A DNA stretch of 64,000 nucleotides from Polycyclovorans sp. GTDB taxonomy: Bacteria > Pseudomonadota > Gammaproteobacteria > Nevskiales > Nevskiaceae. The notes below the pieces were generated by a model that saw only the letters and a list, made by a program, of their open reading frames with translations, was not told the origin of the DNA and ran no database searches. The stretch covers positions 1 to 64,000 of the forward strand of contig PAKU01000011.1 of NCBI GenBank assembly GCA_002706265.1, given 5' to 3'. This document shows positions 27,754 through 36,590 of the stretch, one piece after another; positions within the stretch are counted from its first letter, which is position 1; every line of letters starts with the position of its first letter. The position numbers and the translations under genes are program-made.

Positions 27754-28824
27754 TCAATCGGCCGTCACGGCGCTCACCGGCAGTCGCGCCACGCCGGGAT
27801 AGGACAGGCTGCCCAGGAACAGCGCATCGCCCCGGCGCTTGACGCTGGTGACGGGCGCGAACACGTCGGGACCGCTGGCCTGGGCGTTGGCCACCACGCG
27901 GCCTTCGGTATCGAGCGCGACAATCGCGGCATAAGGCTTGGGCTCGGGGTGCATCCACTGCGGCAGGCGGAACAGCACCTTGCGCAGCCACGGCTGCGGC
28001 AGGGTCAGGTCGAGCACGGGGTCGCGCGGCGCGTACAGCGCCAGCCAGAATCGACCGTCATCGTCGTAGCTGATGTTGTCGGGAAAACCCGGCAGGTTGT
28101 CGATGAACACATCGGTCGTGCCCGATTGCGGCCCATTGAGCCAGTAGCGGGTCACCTGATAACGCCCGGTCTCGGTCACCAGCACATAGTCACCGTTGGG
28201 GCCCACGGCCACTCCATTGGCAAAGTGCAGACCGTCAACCAGCGTTTCGGTGATGCCCGTGGCCGGGTCGTGGCGCAGCAGCCGGCCGGTGCCTGCGTGC
28301 TCGAAAAAATCGTGCATCAACTGATCGGCACCGTAGCGGTAGGAGGCATCGGAGAAATAGAGCCTTCCGTCCGGTGCGACATCGACGTCATCGACGAAGC
28401 GAAACGGGCGGGCGTCGGACTGCGTGCTCAGCGTGGTGACGGTGCCGTCGGCCGCGATACGCAACAGACCATTGATGGCGTCGGCCACCACCAGCCCGGC
28501 CTCGGTCATCACCATGCCCAGGGGGCGACCGCCGGTGTTGGCCAGCTCGGTCAGCGCACCGCTGGCCGGGTCCAGCTTGACCACGCGGCCGTCGAGGTAG
28601 CCGGTATAGAGCATGCCCTCGTCGTCGAACGCCAGGCCTTCGGGCCCCACCCCGGCATCGACCGCGAGCACCTCGGCCGCCTTGAGGCGCTGGTTGACGG
28701 CGAACGGCCCGGCATCGGTTGCCGGTGCATCGGGCGGGGTCCACGACTGTGGGCTGATCGGCACCGGCCAGAACAACAGATAGGCCAAGAGCAGTGCGAT
28801 CACGGCGACGAAAAGCGGCTTCAT
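27754..28824 (-). CDS. SMP-30/strictosidine synthase-like beta-propeller protein
   Basis: A 356-residue protein with one N-terminal membrane anchor (about 4-21) and a six-bladed propeller outside the membrane. Repeated blade motifs include GPEGLAFDDEGMLYTGYLDG, DVDVAPDGRLYFSDAS, FANGVAVGPNGDYVLVTET and FPDNISYDDDGRFWLALY. The last two are hallmark segments of the strictosidine-synthase-like/arylesterase group (such as APMAP), and the aspartate and asparagine residues may bind calcium. A lactonase or esterase activity is plausible. It converges on the DUF4426 gene, 18 bases away. Confidence 0.85.
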   Translation of the reverse strand: MKPLFVAVIALLLAYLLFWPVPISPQSWTPPDAPATDAGPFAVNQRLKAAEVLAVDAGVGPEGLAFDDEGMLYTGYLDGRVVKLDPASGALTELANTGGRPLGMVMTEAGLVVADAINGLLRIAADGTVTTLSTQSDARPFRFVDDVDVAPDGRLYFSDASYRYGADQLMHDFFEHAGTGRLLRHDPATGITETLVDGLHFANGVAVGPNGDYVLVTETGRYQVTRYWLNGPQSGTTDVFIDNLPGFPDNISYDDDGRFWLALYAPRDPVLDLTLPQPWLRKVLFRLPQWMHPEPKPYAAIVALDTEGRVVANAQASGPDVFAPVTSVKRRGDALFLGSLSYPGVARLPVSAVTAD

Positions 28825-28978
28825 AACGGCGACCTGAGATTCACTTTTGCCCGGAGTCTGCGTGCCCGATGTGGGCCTGACAAGCCCAATCTGAAGTCAT
28901 TGGCTACACTCGCCCCGCAGCGGCCGGCAGCGCTCAATATTGCCAGGCCCACAATTTCAATTATCAGGGGACCGACAC

Positions 28979-30631
28979 ATGAACCAACCGCCTACACCCG
29001 TCGACATGCTGTTGCAGTGGGCCATTGACCGCAAGGACACGCCGTGGCTGTTCCAGCCGCTGAACGGGCAATGGTCGTCGATCACCTGGGGTGAGGCCGC
29101 CGACCAAGTCAGGCGCATGGCCACCGCACTGCAAAGTCTGGGCCTGCCGCCGAAAAGTGCCATCGCCCTTTCGGGGCGCAACTGTGCCCACTGGTTTCTG
29201 GCCGACCTTGCCATCGCCATGGCCGGGTACATCAGCGTCGGCCTTTACCCCAAGCAGGCGCGCAGCGCGGTGCAGTACATCCTTGAGCACTGCGAGGCCA
29301 GGGCGGTGTTCATCGGCCCCATGCCCGACCCCGAGGATTTCGACCAGGCCTTGCCCGAGGGCATCATCAAGATCGGCATGCCCTACCCCAACCTCGGCAT
29401 CGACTGCCAGCATCAGTGGACTTCCCTGATTGCCGCACATCAACCCATGGCCAAGCCCGTGGACCGAGCGCCGGAAGACCTGGTCACCCTGGTCTATACC
29501 TCGGGCACCACCGGCAACCCCAAGGGCGTGATGATCAACGGCCGCAACATGACCTTCGCCGCCGAAGGTCTGCAAAAGGCCATGCCGGCGCAGGGGCAGG
29601 AGCGCTTCTTCTCTTATCTGCCCCTGGCGCATGCGTTCGAGCGCGGTGCGGTCGAGATGTCGAGCCTGTACTTCGGCGCCGAGGTGCACTTTCTCGAAGA
29701 CATCGAGAAACTCCCTACGCAACTCGCACAGGTGGCGCCCACCCGCTTTTTCGGCGTGCCGCTGGTGCTGGGGCGCATCCAGGCCGGGGTACTCAAGAAG
29801 CTGCCGCAGAAGAAGCTCGACACCCTGCTCAAACTGCCGATCATCTCTGGCCTGATCAAGAAAAAAATCAAGACCGGCATCGGCCTGCAGAACGTGCGCT
29901 ACCTGATTGCCGGCGCCGCCCCGGTGCCGATTCCGCTGATGGAGTGGTTCAAGAAGCTCGACATCGAAGTGCTGCAGGGCTACGGCATGACCGAGAACAA
30001 CATCTACGCGACCGCCACTCTGCCGGGTGCCAACCGCTTGGGGTCGGTGGGCCGGGCGATGCCGGGCGCCAAGATGCGGATCGCCAGCGACGGCGAAATC
30101 CAGTTCCAGCATCCTGCGGTGATGGCCGGCTACTACAAGGATGAGGAAAAAACCCGCGAAACCTTCACCGACGACGGCTGGCTGCGCACGGGCGACCGCG
30201 GCAAGGTCGACGAGCAGGGCTATCTGTTCATTACCGGCCGCGTCAAGGACATCTTCAAGACCCTGAAGGGCAAGTACGTGGCGCCGGCGCCGATCGAGGG
30301 CGCGATGGGCCGCAACACGCTGATCGACCAACTGTGCCTCGTGGGCACCGAACTCAAGCAGCCGATTCTGCTGGTGTCACTCAATGACGCCGGTCGCGCC
30401 ATGAGCAAGGCCGAGGCGGGTGCGGCGTTGGTGGCCGACATGGACGCCGTCAACGCCACGCTTGAGTCACACGAGCAGATCGCCAAGATTCTGGTGGTGC
30501 GCGATCTCTGGACCATCGACAACGGGCTGATGACTCCAACCATGAAAGTCAAACGTAATGAGGTCGAGGCCCGCTACAAGGCCTTGCTTGGCCAACACGC
30601 CGAAAGCCGCGAAAAGCTGGCCTGGGAATAG
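28979..30631 (+). CDS. Long-chain acyl-CoA synthetase-like AMP-binding enzyme
   Basis: A 550-residue adenylate-forming enzyme. The ATP/AMP loop is LVYTSGTTGNPKG (about 176-188), A5 motif GYGMTENN, A7/A8 motifs WLRTGDRGKVDEQGYLFITGRVKD and the lysine-containing FKTLKGKYVAPAPIEG. This size and the LPLAHAFERG segment fit long-chain fatty acyl-CoA ligases of the FadD15 type, which activate free fatty acids. The ATG at 28979 gives a standard N-terminus. An intrinsic terminator follows. The chain-length preference cannot be read from sequence. Confidence 0.9.
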   Translation: MNQPPTPVDMLLQWAIDRKDTPWLFQPLNGQWSSITWGEAADQVRRMATALQSLGLPPKSAIALSGRNCAHWFLADLAIAMAGYISVGLYPKQARSAVQYILEHCEARAVFIGPMPDPEDFDQALPEGIIKIGMPYPNLGIDCQHQWTSLIAAHQPMAKPVDRAPEDLVTLVYTSGTTGNPKGVMINGRNMTFAAEGLQKAMPAQGQERFFSYLPLAHAFERGAVEMSSLYFGAEVHFLEDIEKLPTQLAQVAPTRFFGVPLVLGRIQAGVLKKLPQKKLDTLLKLPIISGLIKKKIKTGIGLQNVRYLIAGAAPVPIPLMEWFKKLDIEVLQGYGMTENNIYATATLPGANRLGSVGRAMPGAKMRIASDGEIQFQHPAVMAGYYKDEEKTRETFTDDGWLRTGDRGKVDEQGYLFITGRVKDIFKTLKGKYVAPAPIEGAMGRNTLIDQLCLVGTELKQPILLVSLNDAGRAMSKAEAGAALVADMDAVNATLESHEQIAKILVVRDLWTIDNGLMTPTMKVKRNEVEARYKALLGQHAESREKLAWE

Positions 30632-30641
30632 GCCGCGTCCA

Positions 30642-30673
30642 TCGGCCCACCGTGGGTGCGCCGACACTTTTTT
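30642..30673 (+). terminator. Intrinsic terminator after the acyl-CoA synthetase
   Basis: TCGGC (30642-30646) pairs with GCCGA (30660-30664), and CACC (30648-30651) pairs with GGTG (30655-30658) across one C-C mismatch and a three-base loop. A run of six T (30668-30673) follows. The next gene's ribosome site begins right after it. Confidence 0.65.
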
Positions 30674-30690
30674 GGGGAGGAGAACCCGCA

Positions 30691-31419
30691 ATGAACCGTT
30701 TCATCATCCTGACGCTTTGCACCCTGCTGGGGGCAACCGCCGCCTGGGCCGCGCCCAGCCTGCCTGAGGTCGAGCGTTATCGCGGTCTGCTGCAATTTCT
30801 GCAGGTCAGCGAAACGCCGAACTCCATGCAGCCGCTGTTCGACGCCGCGCAGAGCGTGCAGTCGGCGGTCATGACCATCGACAAAGGCGGTTCGGCCTGG
30901 CTGGAAAGGGTCAGTGACGAAGAAGCCCTGGCCCTTCAGGCGCAGCTCGTCGGTCTGCGTCTGCACCGCGGACTGGACGTGTACGCCGAAATCGACACGG
31001 CCGTGATGCACGAACTCGCCCTGCAGCACGGCCAACCGGTGGACCAGGCATTCTTCGCCGGGCTCAAGGCGGCCTTCAATGATCAGGGGTTGCCGGTGTA
31101 TCTGAATCTGGCCAACCGGGCCTCACCGTGCATCCGTTTCGACCAACCGGCGCTGATGTATGAGCAGTACGCGTACTGGCAGGCGTTTCGCAAGGCCAAT
31201 CCCAATGCCTATGCACACTTCGTTCGCCAATGGCTGCGCGACATCGAAGACGTGATGGTGCATGGCACCTGCACCTGCACCCAGAAACAGGCGCCGGTGG
31301 AAGCCGCACTGAAAGGCTTTGTCGCCGCCTTTCCCGAAACCGTGGTGCGTGCCGACATCCAGGCGCGACTGCAGCAGCTCCGCGACAAGCCGTATGACAA
31401 GCCGGTGTGGTGCCGCTGA
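30691..31419 (+). CDS. Secreted protein of unknown function
   Basis: A 242-residue protein with a clear signal peptide (about 1-20, ending AWAA) and a strong GGGGAGGAG ribosome site. The mature part is mostly helical, with five cysteines (one in SPCIRF, two in GTCTCTQ, one at the C-terminus in VWCR plus one in the leader). No catalytic motif that I recognise is present. The mature cysteines could form two disulfides in the periplasm. It stands alone between an acyl-CoA synthetase terminator and the converging purU. Confidence 0.75.
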   Translation: MNRFIILTLCTLLGATAAWAAPSLPEVERYRGLLQFLQVSETPNSMQPLFDAAQSVQSAVMTIDKGGSAWLERVSDEEALALQAQLVGLRLHRGLDVYAEIDTAVMHELALQHGQPVDQAFFAGLKAAFNDQGLPVYLNLANRASPCIRFDQPALMYEQYAYWQAFRKANPNAYAHFVRQWLRDIEDVMVHGTCTCTQKQAPVEAALKGFVAAFPETVVRADIQARLQQLRDKPYDKPVWCR

Positions 31420-31447
31420 GCGGCACCCGGCTGCGTCAGGGGACGCG

Positions 31448-32320
31448 TCAGGGGTTGAAGACGATGGTCTTGTTGCCGTGAATGAGGATGCGGTCTTCAA
31501 GATGACACCGTACGGCGCGGGCCAGAACCTGGCGCTCCAGGTCGCGGCCCATGCGCTTCAGGTCGTCCACTTCGTCACGGTGTGACACGCGGGCGACGTC
31601 CTGATCGATGATCGGGCCCTGGTCCAGATCGGCCGTCACGTAATGCGCCGTGGCGCCGATCAGCTTCACGCCCTTGTCGTAAGCCTGCTGGTACGGGTCG
31701 GCCCCGGCGAAGGCGGGCAGAAAGGAGTGATGGATGTTGATGATGCGGTGCGGGTAGTGGCTCACGAAGTCGCCTGAGAGAATCCGCATGAAGCGCGCCA
31801 AGACCAGAAAGTCCGCCTGGTCGGCGAGCAGCTCAAGAATCTTCGCTTCGTCCCCGGGCTGCGAGTCGCGGCTGAAGGGCACGTGCTCGAAACGCACGCC
31901 AAACCGCTCCACTTCGGCACGCAAGGCGTCGTGATTGGAGATGACCAGCGGAATGTCGGCGCGCAGTTCGCCCCGCTGCCAGCGCCACAGCAGCTCCATC
32001 AACGCGTGGTCGTGCTTGGACACGAAAATGGCCATGCGCGGTCGCCGGTTGGCGAAGCTGATGTGCCAGTCCATTTCGAAGTGACGCCCCACCCCCTCGT
32101 CGAAGGCCTGGGTCAGCGCGGCGTGGCTGACATCGAGCCCCGGCGTCTGGAACTCCAGCCGCAGGAACAGCGTTCCTCCCGTGGCATCGGTGGCGTGCTG
32201 ATCCAGCTCGGTGATGTTGACGCTGTGGTGATACAGAAAGCTGGTCACCGCCGAGACGATGCCGGGGCGATCGGGACAGGTCACCAGCAGTCGGGCGGTG
32301 GTTTCAGGAGTGGGAAGCAC
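31448..32320 (-). CDS. purU: Formyltetrahydrofolate deformylase
   Basis: A 290-residue enzyme releasing formate from 10-formyltetrahydrofolate to balance one-carbon pools. An N-terminal ACT domain (about 8-85, VTCPDRPGIVSAVTSFLY) is followed by a formyltransferase-like domain with VISNHD, INIHHSFLPAF and the catalytic aspartate in YVTADLDQGPIIDQD. These distinguish PurU from PurN. Two 10-base copies of GCGTCAGGGG flank its stop codon region (31433-31454). Confidence 0.95.
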   Translation of the reverse strand: MLPTPETTARLLVTCPDRPGIVSAVTSFLYHHSVNITELDQHATDATGGTLFLRLEFQTPGLDVSHAALTQAFDEGVGRHFEMDWHISFANRRPRMAIFVSKHDHALMELLWRWQRGELRADIPLVISNHDALRAEVERFGVRFEHVPFSRDSQPGDEAKILELLADQADFLVLARFMRILSGDFVSHYPHRIINIHHSFLPAFAGADPYQQAYDKGVKLIGATAHYVTADLDQGPIIDQDVARVSHRDEVDDLKRMGRDLERQVLARAVRCHLEDRILIHGNKTIVFNP

Positions 32321-32440
32321 GGGCGGGCTCGGTCGTTCAGTTCAGGAGACAAAGCGCGCGAGTATATCGGCAGCCGGTCAGCGCCGATTGAGGCGAATCC
32401 GGGCAACTCGGGGGCCGATGGATTGATGGGGCAACGAGGG

Positions 32441-32767
32441 CTACGACCCCTGCCCGGCCGCGTCCGCAGCCGCCTTGGCATCGGCCTCGCGCTTGCGGGC
32501 GGCCGCCTCCGAACGGTGGGCAAGGATCAACGCATCAAGGATGCGCCCCTGCGCGACACAGCCTGCGTGGGCGGCCTCCGAGATCTCGGCGCCCTCCACC
32601 AGAAAACCTTGGAGCATGAGGTCGATCACCCGCTCGCGCTCGTGTTCCAGCGCCGCCAAAGACATGGTTTCAAGCGCGTCCAAGGGGTATTCGCGGCAAC
32701 CCTCGGCGTGGGCCAGTCCCGCGCCGCACAAGGCCAGAGCGGTTACCGCCTTGATCAGTTTCTGCAC
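32441..32767 (-). CDS. Small secreted protein of unknown function
   Basis: A 108-residue protein. The signal peptide (about 1-21, ending LAHA) is followed by a short helical, acidic-to-basic domain with two cysteines (EGCREYP and AGCVAQG) that may form a disulfide, and an Ala/Lys-rich tail. I recognise no family. It lies 120 bases upstream of the purU start on the same strand and 50 bases from the next secreted protein gene, so it could share a transcript with either. Confidence 0.6.
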   Translation of the reverse strand: MQKLIKAVTALALCGAGLAHAEGCREYPLDALETMSLAALEHERERVIDLMLQGFLVEGAEISEAAHAGCVAQGRILDALILAHRSEAAARKREADAKAAADAAGQGS

Positions 32768-32817
32768 GCACGTGCACCCGGTCGAGTTGCAGGCCGCCGC
32801 CGGTTGCAGACCGTGGC

Positions 32818-33564
32818 CTAGCGCCCGGTCAGCGGCGGCAGATCATCCGGTGCGCCTTCGGGGGCTTGGTCGGTGTAAACGATGCGGGCATTGTAGGGCT
32901 TGCCCGTCGCCGGATTGTGGACGTTAGAGATGCCGCGATACGCCACCAGCCGCCGCGCTTCGGGCTCGTAGGTGAGCTGCAGATCATCGACCAGCAACCT
33001 GAGCAGCGAGTCCAGTTCGATCTTGAACTGCACGGCGGGCTTGCCGTCGAATGTGGTCTCGCCCGTCTTGCGCAGGCGGAAGCGATAACTGTCGAGGTTG
33101 CCGGCCACCGCCAGACGCATCTTGATGGTCTCGCCGTCCATGAGGGCCGCGAAGTTATCGCGGATCAGGTTGTGAAACCCCGAGTCAGCGGCGAGATTCT
33201 GGCTGCGCTTGACGGTCTTCTCGCTGCGCTGGCCTTCGTTGATCTTGTACAGCGCCACCTCGGCGTCGGTGACCTTGGAAATGCCTTCCGCATAGTTCAC
33301 GTAGGGCAGATCAAGCCGGTAGATCGGAATCGACCCGCTTTTCGAGAAATCCATGGTCTTCTTGCCCATCGGGCTGCCATCTGGCGCGACATAGTGAATC
33401 GTGCCGCTTTTCCACACACCCTCGTCGATCACCTGTTCATGAACCTCGGTGTAGAGGTACTTGTCGGTCTCCAAGTCGAAGGCGTAACCATAAAAGCGCG
33501 CGGTTTCAGCGTGTGCCATAAGGGTCAGGCTCGCAAGAAAAAAACCAATGAGCGTTCGAGTCAT
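32818..33564 (-). CDS. Periplasmic protein, DUF3108-like
   Basis: A 248-residue protein with a signal peptide (about 1-19, ending LMAHA). The mature domain is rich in beta strands. KTGETTFDGKPAVQFKIELD in the middle and LVDDLQLTYEPEARRLVAYRG near the end resemble the lipocalin-like DUF3108 group of periplasmic proteins. No active site is evident. It begins six bases after the stop of the upstream metallo-beta-lactamase lipoprotein gene, so the two are probably co-transcribed. Confidence 0.65.
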   Translation of the reverse strand: MTRTLIGFFLASLTLMAHAETARFYGYAFDLETDKYLYTEVHEQVIDEGVWKSGTIHYVAPDGSPMGKKTMDFSKSGSIPIYRLDLPYVNYAEGISKVTDAEVALYKINEGQRSEKTVKRSQNLAADSGFHNLIRDNFAALMDGETIKMRLAVAGNLDSYRFRLRKTGETTFDGKPAVQFKIELDSLLRLLVDDLQLTYEPEARRLVAYRGISNVHNPATGKPYNARIVYTDQAPEGAPDDLPPLTGR

Positions 33565-33570
33565 GCTGCG

Positions 33571-34644
33571 TCACTCCAATTCAGGGGCCGATCGCCGTGC
33601 CGCAATGGCGTAGCGCTGACCAAACGTGGGGGCGATGAAAACATCATCGGGCAGACCTGCCGCTGAACGTGCGACCGACAGGTCATGCACCGGTTCGTGC
33701 TGCCCTTCTTCTGCCAGCGCGAAGGTGCCGAAGTGCACGGCGATGCTGCGTGCGGCACCAAGGTCACGGTGCGCCTGCACCGCTTCGTCCGGACTGGTGT
33801 GCTGGTAGGCCGTGAGCCAGCGGGGCTTGTAAGCGCCAATCGGCAACAGGGCCAGCCGGAAGGGGCCGAAGGCCGCGCCGCTGGCGGCAAAATGCGGGCC
33901 GTAACCGGTATCGCCGGCGAAATAGACCGGGCCACCCGGCGCGGTGATCACATAGGCCATCCACAGGCTGCGGTTGCGTTGCCACGCGCCGAAACCGCGG
34001 CCGGTCCAGTGCTGGGCGCGCTGCCCGTGCACCGAGACGCGTTCATTGAGGGCGTGGGCCTGCCCCCAGTCCAGCGCCACGACATCGCGCAGCCCTTCGT
34101 CGCGCAGCCACGCGTCTTCGCCCAGGCCCACGATGAAGCGGGGTTGATGCTCGGCCTCCAGGCGCCGCAGGGTGGGCAGGTCCAGGTGATCGAAATGATC
34201 GTGCGAGATCAGCACCGCGTCGATTGGCGGCAGTTGGGCAAACGCCAGACCGGGGGCGACATAACGCTGGGGCCCAAACCGCTGGAATGGACTGGCACGG
34301 GCACTCCATATCGGGTCGGTCAGCAGGTTCAGGCCGTCGATCTGGATCAGCACCGTGGCGTGGTTGATGACCGTGACCTGCAACTCGCCAGCGCCAACGC
34401 GCGCCACCGGATCGGGGTGGTTTGGCGGCGTGAGATCGCGGGTCCAGACGCCGGGCTCGCGCTCGCGGTAATAGCGCCAGAGATCGCGCCAGCCGAGGTC
34501 GAACGGTGCTTCGTTATGGAAGCGCTCGCCGTCGAAGTGATCGCTGACCGGGCCCACATGGCGCGCGCCGCTGGCACAGGCCGTCAGCGCGGCCAGCAGC
34601 ATTGCCACCACGCAGAGCCCCGCGGCAAGCCTTGCGTCCGTCAC
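33571..34644 (-). CDS. Metallo-beta-lactamase-fold lipoprotein (NAPE-PLD/UlaG-like)
   Basis: A 357-residue protein starting with GTG that overlaps the Cfa-like stop (GTGA). The N-terminus is a lipoprotein signal (LLAALTAC, modified cysteine near residue 23). The hydrolase core has the metal-binding SHDHFDHLD, YFAGDTGYGPHF, and a late histidine in AVHFGTFAL. This arrangement is typical of MBL-fold proteins related to N-acyl-phosphatidylethanolamine phospholipase D, which also carry WMAYVI-like strands. Coupling to a Cfa-like methyltransferase hints at membrane lipid substrates. The substrate is not known. Confidence 0.85.
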   Translation of the reverse strand: MTDARLAAGLCVVAMLLAALTACASGARHVGPVSDHFDGERFHNEAPFDLGWRDLWRYYREREPGVWTRDLTPPNHPDPVARVGAGELQVTVINHATVLIQIDGLNLLTDPIWSARASPFQRFGPQRYVAPGLAFAQLPPIDAVLISHDHFDHLDLPTLRRLEAEHQPRFIVGLGEDAWLRDEGLRDVVALDWGQAHALNERVSVHGQRAQHWTGRGFGAWQRNRSLWMAYVITAPGGPVYFAGDTGYGPHFAASGAAFGPFRLALLPIGAYKPRWLTAYQHTSPDEAVQAHRDLGAARSIAVHFGTFALAEEGQHEPVHDLSVARSAAGLPDDVFIAPTFGQRYAIAARRSAPELE

Positions 34645-35687
34645 CGCTTCTCGAACAGGTAATGCCCCACGCCCCATTCATTGCCGCCGTCCAGACCAAA
34701 GAATTCAGCCACTGCCATGTAGAACATGCGCCAGCGGTTGAACCAGATCCTGGCCTGCTTCGGCCCGCCGTAGGCCTGCTCGAAGATCGGCATGATCTGG
34801 TCACGGGCGGCGTCCATGCCGGCCAGCCAGTGGTTGGAGGTTTTTTCGTAGTGGCGGCCCGACACCCACCACTGGCGGGCGATCTTCAGGTCGTCCTGAA
34901 AATGGGCGAACAGGTGCTCGCTGGGCATGGTGCCGCCCAGAAAGAAGTACTGGGTCATCCAGTCGTTCTCGTCCTGCACTTCGTAGTGATACGCCAACAG
35001 CTTGTGGGCAAAGATGTGCACGAACAGCTTGCCCTCGGGGCGCAGCCAGCGGCTGATCTTGTTGAGCAGCAGGCCGTAATTCTTCATGTGCTCAAACATC
35101 TCGATCGACATGACGCGATCGAATCCGCCGGCGATGCCCTCGGCGGGACAGTCAAAGGTCACGACATCGCCGGTGATGATGTTCAGGTTCTTCAGACCAC
35201 GCTCGGCGGCCTGGCCCATGATGAATTCGCGTTGCCCGTGGCTGTTGCTGAGGCCCACGATCTCACTGCCGGGATAACGCGCGGCCAGCCATAACGACAG
35301 CGAGCCCCAGCCACAGCCCAGGTCCATGATGCGCATGCCGTCCTTCAGGCCCGCGCGCTCGGCGTACAGGGCCAACATCTGCTGCTCGGCTTCGGCAAGG
35401 CTTTCGCGGCCGGTCGGGTACAGGCAGCAGGAATACTTCAGGCACGGGCCCAGGTGGCGATGAAAAAATGCCGCCGGCACTTCGTAATGCTGCACGTTGG
35501 CATCGGCGGTGTTCACCGCAATGGGGCTGGCCCGCAGCTCGCCGAGAAAGCGCGCGAAGGCTTCACTGCGGCGCTCTTGATCGACACTTTCGGGCGCCTG
35601 CAGTCGGCTGCGGATCAGCCGCCGCATGCCCGCTCTGGCGATGATGTCGGGCACCAGGCCCTGCTCGACCCACTCAATAGGATTCAT
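34641..35687 (-). CDS. Cyclopropane-fatty-acyl-phospholipid synthase-like methyltransferase
   Basis: A 348-residue SAM enzyme. After a basic helical N-terminus, HYEVPAAFFHRHLGPCLKYSC is the family entry segment. The SAM motif is IMDLGCGWGSLSLWLA (about 125-140), then GLSNSHGQREFI, and SIEMFEHMKNYG. This differs from classic Cfa and resembles the Cfa-like subgroup that includes plant N-methyltransferases. The substrate could be a lipid acyl chain or an amine. It lies between an MBL lipoprotein (GTGA overlap) and a DUF1295 membrane protein in one direction. Confidence 0.85.
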   Translation of the reverse strand: MNPIEWVEQGLVPDIIARAGMRRLIRSRLQAPESVDQERRSEAFARFLGELRASPIAVNTADANVQHYEVPAAFFHRHLGPCLKYSCCLYPTGRESLAEAEQQMLALYAERAGLKDGMRIMDLGCGWGSLSLWLAARYPGSEIVGLSNSHGQREFIMGQAAERGLKNLNIITGDVVTFDCPAEGIAGGFDRVMSIEMFEHMKNYGLLLNKISRWLRPEGKLFVHIFAHKLLAYHYEVQDENDWMTQYFFLGGTMPSEHLFAHFQDDLKIARQWWVSGRHYEKTSNHWLAGMDAARDQIMPIFEQAYGGPKQARIWFNRWRMFYMAVAEFFGLDGGNEWGVGHYLFEKR

Positions 35688-35757
35688 GCGGAAGTCTTGA
35701 CTCGGTCAGGCGTGAAAAGCCCCAGGGAACGGCGTGAAAAAGGGCTCAGGGAAGGGC

Positions 35758-36543
35758 TCAGGATTCTTGCTTCGGGAACCACGGGATCAACGGTGAGGTC
35801 GTGCGCACGTACTCGGTGAAGCCCAGTTTGCGCTTCGCCATTTCGGCCTCCAGCATGGGCATGCCCGACAGCCTGGTGAGCAGAAACGCCATCACCAGCG
35901 GGGCGATCGCCACCGTCCACGCCCAGGGCGCGCCCCAGGCCAGCGGCACATACGCCAGCCAATGCACACACTCGAAAAAGTAGTTGGGGTGCCGCGAGTA
36001 GCGCCACAGTCCGTCGCGGCACACCTCGCCCTGATTGCCCGGGTCGCGGCGAAAGCGGTCCATCTGCGCATCGGCCAGGCCCTCGCCCACCACGGCAACG
36101 AACCAGATCAGCACCGCCAACACCATCAGCACCATGGGCACGCTGTCGTCGCGATAGCTGGCCGCACCAAAGGCCGAGGCGGCGAGGATCAGCGTAAACA
36201 GGTTCTGGAACTGGAAGAAGAAAAACAGATTGCGGTTGGCCTTGTCACCCCAGTCCGCACGAAATCGGGCGTAGCGAAAATCTTCCGGCTTGTCGGCCAT
36301 GCGCGTCCACAGATGCATGCCCAGGCGCATGCCCCAGACACCGCCCATCAGGGCCACCAGCATGCGCACCTCGGGCGGCGCGCTGCCGGCCACGCCGAAC
36401 AGCACGGCCAGTGAGCCCAGTGACCACGCCCAGATGGGATCGACCACCGCCGCATTGTGGGTGCGCAGCTGAATCAACCAGGCGATGGTTTTGGCCGTCA
36501 CGACCACGACGATCGCAAGGCACATCAGGTCAAAGAAGTTCAT
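35758..36543 (-). CDS. DUF1295 (steroid 5-alpha-reductase-like) membrane protein
   Basis: A 261-residue polytopic protein with about six membrane helices. The C-terminal cofactor-binding signature is present: GLWRYSRHPNYFFECVHW, then PLIPWFPKQES at the end. DUF1295 proteins share the fold of steroid reductases and isoprenylcysteine methyltransferases and often sit next to Cfa-like genes in proteobacteria. Reduction of an unsaturated lipid chain is a fair guess only. The ATG at 36543 (MNFFDLM) gives the first helix directly; an upstream extension of 19 codons is hydrophilic and overlaps the divergent gene region. Confidence 0.85.
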   Translation of the reverse strand: MNFFDLMCLAIVVVVTAKTIAWLIQLRTHNAAVVDPIWAWSLGSLAVLFGVAGSAPPEVRMLVALMGGVWGMRLGMHLWTRMADKPEDFRYARFRADWGDKANRNLFFFFQFQNLFTLILAASAFGAASYRDDSVPMVLMVLAVLIWFVAVVGEGLADAQMDRFRRDPGNQGEVCRDGLWRYSRHPNYFFECVHWLAYVPLAWGAPWAWTVAIAPLVMAFLLTRLSGMPMLEAEMAKRKLGFTEYVRTTSPLIPWFPKQES

Positions 36544-36590
36544 AGGCTCAAGGGTACACTCAGCCCCCCAATACGCGAGGCCCTGTGACG

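Noticed and set aside
31433-31454. Direct repeat GCGTCAGGGG around the purU stop
   Set aside because: Only two 10-base copies separated by two bases; no sign of a mobile element or attachment site.
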